The notes below the pieces were generated by a model. It was not told the origin of the DNA, did not search any database, and was given only the letters and a program-made list of their open reading frames with translations. Made by a program: the position numbers and the translations under genes. A DNA stretch of 5,486 bases from JADJEI01 sp035328465 (GTDB lineage Bacteria > Bacteroidota > Ignavibacteria > Ignavibacteriales > Ignavibacteriaceae). This document shows, one piece after another, positions 1 to 5,486 of this stretch. Each line of letters opens with the position of its first letter. Positions within the stretch are counted from its first letter, which is position 1. Location of the stretch: NCBI GenBank assembly GCA_035328465.1, contig DAOLIQ010000137.1:1-5486 (forward strand), read 5' to 3'.

Positions 1-1
1 T

Positions 2-2050
2 GAAGAAGTAAGTGAGGAAGAATTAAAAAACTCAGCGCTAATTATTATCGGCTCGTATAACACAAATGAATTTCTACAAAAGATTAATAATGAAATCCCA
101 GTTGACTTTCAATCAAATCAATTTTCTTTCAACGATAGAATTTATAGCGGCGAAGATGAAACCGTTTCGCTGATTTACCGAAATCCATTTAATAAGAATA
201 AACTGCTGTTGATTTTTAGTGGAAACTCTAATGAATATATTTATTCAAATCTATCGTTTAATTTCATCGGGGACTTAAGTATTTCTAAAAATACTGAAAG
301 AGAATTTCTTGGATTTTATAAATACGATGCTGATCTGAACTGGATTATCGATAAATCTTTGAGCAGAAATTATGTTGAGCAAAAACAACAAGTAAATGCA
401 TTTAAGCATTACAATTACATTATTCATTTTGATGATTATGATTTTAATCTTCTTCGTAAAGAACCTGTAAGGAACGATTCACTTTTTGAAGCCGCAAATA
501 TTTTTTTTAATTCGCCAATTAGTAAAACAAAAACTGATATTCACATTTACAAAAGTTTTGAAGACAAAGGATTAATCATCGGAAGCACCGAATTGAACTC
601 TATCAATCCTGCTGATTCTTCCATTCATCTCGTGATGAATGATTTTATTATCGGAAATGATTTTTCTAAAAATGCAGAGCTGCTTGCTCATCATTTTTTA
701 GGCGATGCAAAAACAAAATTTCTAAAAGAAGGATTAGCAGTTCATTTTTCAAATGAATGGCGTGAAAAAGGTTATGAATATTGGTCCTCCAAAATATTTT
801 TATCGGGAAATATTCCTTCATTAAAAGATTTATTAAACAACGAAGAAATAAATTTTATTTCCTACCTAATTTATCAACCGCTTGCCGGCAGTTTTATTTC
901 ATTCTTGATTGACAAATTCGGTAAAGAATATTTCATATCTCATTACTCAAATTGGATTTTTAATTCAAATGAAATTAATGGGATGGAAAAAGAATGGCAC
1001 TCTTATCTATCAAAAATAGCTTCTGATTATAAAGCACAAATTGATAACGACAATTGGATGAATCGAATTACTCTACCCACCTTTCAAAAAGGATTTTGCT
1101 TTGCTCACGTTGGTTATCAGATTTATAATGGATACGCCTCACAAAAAGCGGTTGAGTCATTAATGAAAATGAAAACACTTGGAGCCAATTCATTTTCGAT
1201 GACGCCGTTTACTTATATGCGTGATCCGAATAAACCGGTAAAGCTTAAGTACTGGGAATTCGCTGAGGGAGAGAGTATAGAAAGTATGATCAACTTAATG
1301 AATGCTGCACGCGATCTTAATTTAACAGCAATGCTAAAGCCGCATATTTATCTTGGCGAAAATAATTGGCCCGGTGTAATTGAAATGAAATCTGAAAAAG
1401 ATTGGAAATTGTTTTTTTATTATTACGAAAAATGGATAATGCATTATGCAATTTTTGCAGAGATGTATCACGTTCCTCTTTTTGTAATCGGAAATGAATT
1501 TTCAAAAGCTTCGATTAATCACGAACAGGAATGGATTGAATTATCAAAAAAGATTAGAAAAATTTATTCGGGGAAAATTGTTTATGCACCAAACTGGGGT
1601 GATGAATTTGAAAAGCTGACTTTCTGGAATCATTTTGACTACATCGGTTTGAGCGAATATTATCCGATTAGTGAAAAAGATAATCCAACTGATGAAGAAT
1701 TATTGAAGGGTGCTGAAGATGTTGTGAACCGAATTGAGCAAGTCCATCAAAAATTTAACAAACCGGTAATCTTCACAGAAGCCGGATTTAGAGCTTCAAC
1801 AGCACCTTGGAAGACTGCACTGGAAAAGGAGGGGCGGGACGAGATTCATTTGCAAAATCAAGTTCGCTGCTATAAGGCATTGTTTACAGCAATTGAGAAT
1901 GAAGACTGGTTAAAAGGAATTTACTGGTGGAAGTGGCCCAGCTATTTAGAATACAAAGGTTTTACTTTTGGTGAAGGGTATGATTTGTATTCCCCGAATA
2001 ACGATGGGACTGAAAAAGTGATTAAAGAGTGGTACTCAAAAATATTTTGA
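2..2050 (+). CDS. Degenerate gluzincin-peptidase-like domain fused to GH113-like glycosidase (5' partial)
   Basis: The frame is open from the left edge (codons from position 2) to TGA at 2048-2050, giving 682 visible residues. The true start and any signal peptide lie outside the window. A TTG at 209 is internal, because the codons before it translate to ordinary protein (for example SALIIIGSYNTNEF). Visible residues 1-150 form an alpha/beta N-terminal part that I do not recognise. Residues about 150-350 look like a gluzincin metallopeptidase domain: LLAHHFLG sits where HExxH is expected and is followed by FLKEGLAVHF, the usual downstream Glu motif. The HExxH glutamate and second histidine are absent, so this domain is probably non-catalytic. 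Residues about 360-682 match the GH113 pattern of clan GH-A TIM barrels: LGANSFSMTPF, MLKPHI, FVIGNEF (candidate acid/base E499), APNWGDE, FDYIGLSEYYP and VIFTEAGF (candidate nucleophile E593), ending in WWKWP. Known GH113 members cleave beta-1,4-mannan or related beta-glycosides; the substrate here is inferred. Its neighbour on the right is convergent, so it is not in their operon. Confidence 0.8.
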   Translation, partial: EEVSEEELKNSALIIIGSYNTNEFLQKINNEIPVDFQSNQFSFNDRIYSGEDETVSLIYRNPFNKNKLLLIFSGNSNEYIYSNLSFNFIGDLSISKNTEREFLGFYKYDADLNWIIDKSLSRNYVEQKQQVNAFKHYNYIIHFDDYDFNLLRKEPVRNDSLFEAANIFFNSPISKTKTDIHIYKSFEDKGLIIGSTELNSINPADSSIHLVMNDFIIGNDFSKNAELLAHHFLGDAKTKFLKEGLAVHFSNEWREKGYEYWSSKIFLSGNIPSLKDLLNNEEINFISYLIYQPLAGSFISFLIDKFGKEYFISHYSNWIFNSNEINGMEKEWHSYLSKIASDYKAQIDNDNWMNRITLPTFQKGFCFAHVGYQIYNGYASQKAVESLMKMKTLGANSFSMTPFTYMRDPNKPVKLKYWEFAEGESIESMINLMNAARDLNLTAMLKPHIYLGENNWPGVIEMKSEKDWKLFFYYYEKWIMHYAIFAEMYHVPLFVIGNEFSKASINHEQEWIELSKKIRKIYSGKIVYAPNWGDEFEKLTFWNHFDYIGLSEYYPISEKDNPTDEELLKGAEDVVNRIEQVHQKFNKPVIFTEAGFRASTAPWKTALEKEGRDEIHLQNQVRCYKALFTAIENEDWLKGIYWWKWPSYLEYKGFTFGEGYDLYSPNNDGTEKVIKEWYSKIF

Positions 2051-2060
2051 AGTAGATTTC

Positions 2061-2083
2061 CATCATTCTCTGCGAGGATGGTG
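2061..2083 (+). terminator. Candidate 3' hairpin of the GH113-like gene
   Basis: CATCATTCTC (2061-2070) and GAGGATGGTG (2074-2083) can form a 10-bp stem with a 3-base TGC loop, starting 11 bases after the stop codon. Two of the pairs are U·G wobbles that work only in plus-strand RNA; on the minus strand they become C-A mismatches. This points to a structure selected in the plus-strand transcript. A T-rich stretch follows only after a gap (about 2092-2104), so this is not a textbook intrinsic terminator. It could instead be an RNA-stabilising 3' end. Confidence 0.45.
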
Positions 2084-2105
2084 ATTAACGGTTGATTTTA
2101 TTTTG

Positions 2106-2168
2106 CTGCAATAATGAATCCGTTAGCTAACGTACTATGATGTTCTTACCTATTGCAGATGGATTCAT
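2106..2168. repeat. Interlocked inverted repeats in convergent intergenic region
   Basis: Two 8-bp inverted pairs overlap in A-B-A'-B' order. CTGCAATA (2106-2113) is complementary to TATTGCAG (2151-2158), and ATGAATCC (2114-2121) is complementary to GGATTCAT (2161-2168). Between them lies the perfect 12-bp palindrome CGTTAGCTAACG (2121-2132). The two stems cannot nest, so in RNA they would either exclude each other or form a pseudoknot-like fold. It could instead be a longer palindrome (2114-2132 plus 2162-2168) interrupted by about 29 bases. I see no gene in 2051-2221. Confidence 0.6.
2119..2134. repeat. 16-bp palindromic repeat unit, copy 1
   Basis: TCCGTTAGCTAACGTA is self-complementary at 14 of 16 positions, and its inner 12 bases form a perfect palindrome. 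It matches the palindrome at 4643-4658 at 12 of 16 positions, including the TCCGT start and the CT and ACG blocks. The differences at the sixth and eleventh bases compensate each other, so pairing is kept. This suggests two members of a small interspersed palindrome family. Confidence 0.5.
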
Positions 2169-2221
2169 CAACTTAACTTCGTAGAGGATTAATAAGACTG
2201 CCACTAAAATAAATCCGGACA

Positions 2222-2563
2222 TTAGATCAGCTCGTCTAAAATTATTTCAAGTTCATCAACATCCGTTAAAGCATTTATTTCTTCAGCAGCGACTCTGCCA
2301 ATCTCTTTTTGCTTTTCATCACGAATAATTATCAAAGGATATTTACTTTCTTTTGGATACTTCGATTCAAAATCATCAATATGCCAGAGTGTGATATTGT
2401 ACTTCTGCTTTAACTCTTTAAATTTTTTCGTTTCGGTAAATGCACCGTGAGTTATCTTACATAGGTTACATTCATAAGTATCGGGAGAAATAATTTTGTG
2501 TGCTAAATCAAAAATTGAATTAGCCAACCCGTTTTTTGCTTTGTAGATAAATTGAATTTCCAT
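2222..2563 (-). CDS. Small CxxC protein of unknown function, coupled to debranching enzyme
   Basis: This encodes a 113-residue soluble protein with no signal peptide or membrane segment. I chose the ATG at 2563 over a TTG at 2572: it lies one base after the debranching enzyme's TGA (sequence TGAGATG), and the protein then begins MEIQFIYKAKNG. There is no clear Shine-Dalgarno sequence, so translation probably depends on ribosomes finishing the upstream gene. Features seen are a hydrophobic first strand, a helix (LANSIFDLAHKI), the motif YECNLCKITHG (C32, C35, H39), a charged helix, then LWHIDDFE, a strand PLIIIRD, EIGRV and a C-terminal acidic helix. The last third resembles the end of a thioredoxin-like fold, but the CxxC sits later than in thioredoxin, so this is tentative. 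From memory, similar short Bacteroidota proteins are sometimes labelled GTPase, but no P-loop is present. Metal binding or redox activity is possible; the function is unknown. Confidence 0.8.
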   Translation of the reverse strand: MEIQFIYKAKNGLANSIFDLAHKIISPDTYECNLCKITHGAFTETKKFKELKQKYNITLWHIDDFESKYPKESKYPLIIIRDEKQKEIGRVAAEEINALTDVDELEIILDELI

Positions 2564-2567
2564 CTCA
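2561..2567 (-). promoter_or_regulatory. Stop-start coupling site (TGAGATG)
   Basis: On the minus strand the debranching enzyme's TGA (2567-2565) is followed by one base and then the ATG (2563-2561) of the small CxxC protein. The bases before this ATG carry no convincing Shine-Dalgarno motif. Such an arrangement usually means termination-reinitiation, which keeps the two products in linked amounts. The alternative TTG start at 2572 would overlap the upstream gene by 8 bases and would still imply coupling. Confidence 0.6.
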
Positions 2568-4529
2568 TTCAATATCAGATATTTTTACGTTATACTTTTT
2601 ATAAATTCTTAAAAACTCGGCAGCACTCCATGCTTGAGAAATACATCCTTTAGGATTGTGCGGATAATCGCCATCAAAGATTTCTGAAATTGTACCTATC
2701 CCTGCAGTTGAAAGATGCGGAATAAATTTCTCAATAATTTTTTTTATTCTTTCCTGCTTTTCTTCCGGATAAGCATACTCAATCGCATCAGCAAAAGCAC
2801 CAAGTAAAAATGCCCATACAGTTCCTTGATGATAAGCTGCATCACGCGAATACTGATTAACGGCATAAATTGGTTTATAATTTTTATCATCAGGAGAAAG
2901 GCTTCTTAATCCGAATGGTGTGTACAGTTTATCATAAACTTTATCTACAATTAATTTTGCTTTTTCTTTATCTAATAATTTATATGGAAGACTAACTGCA
3001 TAAAGTTGATTTGGTCGAAATGAGGAATCTTGGTAATCTCCATCAACATAATCATAAAGATAACCGGCTTCTTCATTCCAAAATGTTTCGGTAAAATTTT
3101 TATAAATCCTATCAGCTTTTTGTTTGTAGAGAGTAATACATTCTTTATCATTAAATAAATCTGCAAGATAGGCAGCGATCATCAAAGCGTTATACCAGAG
3201 TGCATTTATTTCAACGGCTTTACCTTGTCGAGGAGTAACAACCCAATCGCCAATCTTTGCACCCATCCAAGTTAACTGCACACCCGGTTCACCGGCATAA
3301 AGTAATCCGTCATAGTCTTCGTGAATATTGTGGCGAGTTCCTTTCTCGTGCCATTCAATTATTTTTTTAAATCGCGGATAGATAGTTTCACGTACAAAAT
3401 AAAAATCGTTTGTAGCATCAAAATATTTTTTTACTGCTATGAAAAACCAAAGAGTGGCATCAACAGTATTGTATTCGGGCGCTTCTCCACGATCTGGAAA
3501 TCTATTGGGAATCATTCCACGATCCATCGAGTTCGCAAACGTTTCAAGGATGCTTTGTGCATCATTAAAACGATTTGTACTTAATGATAATCCAGGTAAT
3601 GCAATCATTGTATCGCGTCCCCAATCCGAAAACCAGTGATAGCCGGCAATGATTGTTTTGTTCATTGCTTTTCTTTTTACAATAAATTGATCCGCCGCAA
3701 GGTTTAAACTTTTCAATACTTCATCATCAGCACAATTTTTAATTAACTTTTCTCTTCTTAGTTTTTCTTTGTTAAAAAGAGTAAAACAATCCTTTGTTAT
3801 TGGATCGGTGGAAAAAGTTATTGCAATTTTATCACCTTTGTTCAGATTTACTTTAAAGTAGCCGGGCTTAAAAAGGTCTTCACGAAAATCGAGACCGCGG
3901 TCAAGTTCTTCGAGATATTCAAAATCATAATACCAATCTTGCTGAGAGACAAAATCTCCTTTGCTGATATTTGCGTAAAGCGTTTTCGGATGACCGTTAA
4001 ATTTTAATTCAAACATCCCAACGTGAAAAGTATATTCGGAACGAATTGTTGGATCAGCTTTTCTGAGTGAATGAAAATCGCGCATCGCAACAAAAGGTGA
4101 TAGTTGAAGTTGAAATTCGTTTTCGGAATCGAGTACTTCGTAAATTACTACTGTCTTGTTGCAGCCGTTTATAGCTGCGATTGTTTTCTTGAGCTTTACT
4201 TTACATACTTGATAAATAAATTCCGGGAATAAATTTTTATTGAATTCAACCAAATACTTGTAACCCTCGGGATGAACTTTACCGGGAAATTGATTTGTGG
4301 AAATTTCGTAAGCTTTATTTTTTATAATCAGAGTTTCATCAAGTTTTGAAACTATAACTTCTCTGTCAACTGGTGGATTAAGTGCTGCGACGAGTAGTCC
4401 GTGATAACGGCGCGTGTTTAACCCAAGCACTGTTGAACTTGCATAACCGCCAAGTCCGTTTGCGTCTATCCATTCTAATTTGGATGATTTAGTAAAATCG
4501 CTAAGTGTTTCTTGATTTATGTTAAACAT
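2565..4529 (-). CDS. Glycogen debranching enzyme, archaeal type (GH133-like amylo-alpha-1,6-glucosidase)
   Basis: This 654-residue cytoplasmic enzyme is predicted to hydrolyse alpha-1,6 branch points of glycogen or limit dextrins. The ATG at 4529 has a good Shine-Dalgarno sequence. Residues about 12-240 form the GDE N-terminal beta-domain, with LEWIDANGLGGYASST and NTRRYHGLLVAAL, both hallmarks of the archaeal-type family. Residues about 275-640 form the (alpha/alpha)6 barrel GDE C-terminal domain: IIAGYHWFSDWGRDTMI (296-309), NRFPD, EYNTVDATLWF, GDWVVTPRQGKAVEINALWYNA, YHQGTVWAFLLG and a final ISEIFDGDYPHNPKGCISQAWS-like segment. D305 and E616 are candidate catalytic acids by position only. 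The length fits the one-activity family; there is no 4-alpha-glucanotransferase domain as in the roughly 1500-residue eukaryotic enzyme. It ends one base before the small CxxC gene and follows a GH63 gene on the same strand, which fits an alpha-glucan breakdown cluster. The reading frame is intact. Confidence 0.93.
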   Translation of the reverse strand: MFNINQETLSDFTKSSKLEWIDANGLGGYASSTVLGLNTRRYHGLLVAALNPPVDREVIVSKLDETLIIKNKAYEISTNQFPGKVHPEGYKYLVEFNKNLFPEFIYQVCKVKLKKTIAAINGCNKTVVIYEVLDSENEFQLQLSPFVAMRDFHSLRKADPTIRSEYTFHVGMFELKFNGHPKTLYANISKGDFVSQQDWYYDFEYLEELDRGLDFREDLFKPGYFKVNLNKGDKIAITFSTDPITKDCFTLFNKEKLRREKLIKNCADDEVLKSLNLAADQFIVKRKAMNKTIIAGYHWFSDWGRDTMIALPGLSLSTNRFNDAQSILETFANSMDRGMIPNRFPDRGEAPEYNTVDATLWFFIAVKKYFDATNDFYFVRETIYPRFKKIIEWHEKGTRHNIHEDYDGLLYAGEPGVQLTWMGAKIGDWVVTPRQGKAVEINALWYNALMIAAYLADLFNDKECITLYKQKADRIYKNFTETFWNEEAGYLYDYVDGDYQDSSFRPNQLYAVSLPYKLLDKEKAKLIVDKVYDKLYTPFGLRSLSPDDKNYKPIYAVNQYSRDAAYHQGTVWAFLLGAFADAIEYAYPEEKQERIKKIIEKFIPHLSTAGIGTISEIFDGDYPHNPKGCISQAWSAAEFLRIYKKYNVKISDIE

Positions 4530-4537
4530 AAATTTAT

Positions 4538-4542
4538 TCCTT
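4538..4542 (-). promoter_or_regulatory. Shine-Dalgarno of the debranching enzyme gene
   Basis: On the minus strand AAGGA lies 8 bases before the ATG at 4529. This supports that start codon and shows that the gene can be translated independently of the GH63 gene 150 bases upstream. I could not identify a convincing promoter in the AT-rich sequence just before it. Confidence 0.65.
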
Positions 4543-4560
4543 TAATAAAATACTTTTCCC

Positions 4561-4679
4561 TTAGAGTTACTTTGTGATCTGCCGCCTCAGACTTCGTGAT
4601 ACTTCGCGGTAAATTATTTTTACCACAAAGGCACTCAAAGTATCCGTCAACTGACGGACACGAAAGTGCACCAAGAATT
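4561..4679. repeat. Degenerate CTTTGTG/CACAAAG interspersed intergenic repeat
   Basis: Most of the gap between the GH63 and debranching genes is built from variants of one word. On the plus strand these are ACTTTGTGAT, ACTTCGTGAT and ACTTCGCGGTAAA, then, inverted, TTTACCACAAAGGCAC, CTCAAAGTAT and CACGAAAGTGCACCAAGAA. The two halves form an imperfect inverted repeat (17 of 25 positions match across 4589-4613 and 4619-4643) centred on the perfect hairpin GGTAAA-TTATT-TTTACC at 4608-4624. A GC-rich fragment, CTGCCGCCTCAG, sits in the left arm and a palindrome in the right arm. From memory, CTTTGTGCCTTTGTGGT-type repeats are widespread between genes in environmental Bacteroidota and relatives; their function is unclear. 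The minus-strand transcript could fold here, which might shield or end the GH63 message. Confidence 0.65.
4643..4658. repeat. 16-bp palindromic repeat unit, copy 2
   Basis: TCCGTCAACTGACGGA has perfect 7-base arms (TCCGTCA and TGACGGA) around a central AC. It interrupts the CACAAAG-type repeat between CAAAGTA and CACGAAAG, as if inserted there. It is related to copy 1 at 2119-2134 (12 of 16 positions). Confidence 0.55.
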
Positions 4680-5486
4680 TTATTTACTTTTTGGTTGTAA
4701 AATTTTTGCAATCAATCCCGTCCATCCGGTTTGATGTGAAGCTCCGACACCTCTTCCGTTATCACCGTGAAAGTATTCGTGAAATAAAATGTAATCCTTG
4801 AAGTGCGGATCGTTCTGAATTTTACTATTGTACTTAAATACCGGACGCTGACCATTTTCATCTTTCAAAAATATTTTTGATAATCTTTTCGCAAGCTCAT
4901 CCGCGGCATCTTTTATTGTTACAAAATTTCCCGAGTTAGTTGGACATTCAATCGTAAAATCATCACCATAATAATGGTGAAAACGATACATTGATTCGAG
5001 AATTAAAAAGTTAACCGGAAACCAGATCGGTCCGCGCCAGTTTGAGTTGCCGCCAAACAATCCAGTATCAGATTCAGCGGGAGTGTATTTGACTTCAAAT
5101 AATTTTCCATCAAGCTGCAGTTGATAAGGATTTTGTTCGTGATATTTTGATAGTGCGCGTATCCCATAATCCGAAAGAAATTCAGTTTCATCAAGCATTC
5201 GATTAAATAATTTTTTCATTCGGTGACCGCGAAGTAATGAAAGCAACCTTCTTTCTCCAACTCCTTTTTCATTCCAGCGGGAAACCAGGTTTGACATCTC
5301 CGGTTTATTTTTTAAGAACCAATTTAATCTTGCTGTAAACTCCGGAGCTTGTTTAATTAAATCAGGTTCAAGCACTTCGACAGCAAAAAGAGGGATCAAT
5401 CCAACCATTGAACGAATTTTCAGATGAAATATTTTATCGTCAATATGAAGTGCATCATAATAAAATCCGTCTTCATCGTCCCAAAG
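4680..5486 (-). CDS. GH63-family glucosidase, C-terminal part (5' partial at right edge)
   Basis: The frame is open from the right edge (first visible codons read LWDDEDGFYYDALHIDD) to TAA at 4682-4680, giving 268 residues. The ATG at 5408 is internal: the 26 codons before it continue the same family pattern. Bacterial members of this GH63-like group (MGH1-type (alpha/alpha)6 barrel glucosidases) are usually about 850-900 residues, so roughly two thirds should lie outside the window. Visible motifs are KIRSMVGLIPLFAVEVL, FLSDYGIRALSKYH, ESDTGLFGGNSNWRGPIWFPVN, a DDFTIECPT segment, RPVF and FHEYFHGDNGRGVGASHQTGWTGL. The glutamate of HEYFHGDNG (visible residue 237) is the likely catalytic base by analogy with E. 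coli YgjK; the acid is expected in the missing part. The substrate is inferred to be an alpha-glucoside. Some relatives act on mannosylglycerate or glucosylglycerate, so specificity is open. It lies 150 bases upstream of the debranching enzyme on the same strand. Confidence 0.9.
   Translation of the reverse strand, partial: LWDDEDGFYYDALHIDDKIFHLKIRSMVGLIPLFAVEVLEPDLIKQAPEFTARLNWFLKNKPEMSNLVSRWNEKGVGERRLLSLLRGHRMKKLFNRMLDETEFLSDYGIRALSKYHEQNPYQLQLDGKLFEVKYTPAESDTGLFGGNSNWRGPIWFPVNFLILESMYRFHHYYGDDFTIECPTNSGNFVTIKDAADELAKRLSKIFLKDENGQRPVFKYNSKIQNDPHFKDYILFHEYFHGDNGRGVGASHQTGWTGLIAKILQPKSK

Noticed and set aside
209..211. TTG as the start of the plus-strand gene
   Set aside because: The frame stays open and protein-like back to position 2, and no Shine-Dalgarno sequence precedes the TTG, so it is an internal codon of a gene cut by the window edge.
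1317..1505. Minus-strand open frame inside the GH113-like domain
   Set aside because: It is antisense to conserved catalytic-domain codons, including the acid/base motif, and has no support of its own.
2106..2168. A known riboswitch or structured RNA class
   Set aside because: The sequence lies after genes rather than before one and matches no class I recognise; it is reported only as an inverted-repeat structure.
2561..2572. TTG at 2572 as start of the small CxxC protein
   Set aside because: It would add only three residues and overlap the upstream gene; the ATG at 2563, directly after the upstream stop, is the simpler choice, though the TTG cannot be excluded.
3321..3639. Plus-strand open frames opposite the debranching enzyme
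   Set aside because: They lie wholly inside a well-conserved coding region on the other strand and have no recognisable protein features.
4543..4560. Promoter for the debranching enzyme in the AT-rich bases before its ribosome binding site
   Set aside because: The bases resemble a -10 element only loosely and there is no matching upstream element; in DNA this AT-rich such matches are common.
4517..4711. Minus-strand 64-codon open frame spanning the intergenic repeat
   Set aside because: It overlaps both flanking genes and consists mainly of translated repeat sequence; it has no protein family signal.
5406..5408. ATG at 5408 as the start of the GH63 protein
   Set aside because: The 26 codons before it match the family pattern (LWDDEDGFYYD), so the gene continues beyond the window.

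Overview
The window is AT-rich, gene-dense bacterial DNA. The gene families, the codon bias toward A/T and the style of the intergenic repeats suggest a member of the Bacteroidota/Ignavibacteria/Chlorobi group. This is an inference from protein style, because there is no rRNA or other phylogenetic marker in the window. Nothing here looks like a phage, a transposase, CRISPR or a tRNA.

Layout: (1) Positions 2-2050 on the plus strand hold the 3' part of a large gene that enters from the left edge. Its product joins a degenerate gluzincin-type metallopeptidase-like domain to a C-terminal GH113-like (clan GH-A, beta-mannanase type) glycosidase domain. (2) Positions 2051-2221 are a convergent intergenic stretch. 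It holds a hairpin just after the plus-strand stop and then an interlocked set of inverted repeats around a perfect 12-bp palindrome. (3) Positions 2222-4529 on the minus strand hold two tightly coupled genes: an archaeal-type glycogen debranching enzyme (GH133-like) and, one base after its stop codon, a small unrecognised protein with a CxxC motif. (4) Positions 4530-4679 are an intergenic stretch of about 150 bases. It is filled by a degenerate CTTTGTG/CACAAAG-type interspersed repeat with an internal palindrome related to the one in region 2. (5) Positions 4680-5486 on the minus strand hold the C-terminal 268 codons of a GH63-family glucosidase that continues past the right edge.

How the genes fit together: the three minus-strand genes run GH63 glucosidase, then debranching enzyme, then small protein. 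They look like a cytoplasmic alpha-glucan (glycogen or maltodextrin-like) breakdown group, in which the debranching enzyme removes alpha-1,6 branches and the GH63 enzyme trims alpha-glucosides. The plus-strand gene is convergent to them, so it is a separate transcription unit and probably acts on a beta-linked substrate such as mannan oligosaccharides.

The most unusual items are the apparently dead metallopeptidase fused to a glycosidase, the A-B-A'-B' interlocked repeat in the convergent intergenic region, and the related 16-bp palindromes in both intergenic regions. I do not see clear evidence of a wholly new multi-gene system.
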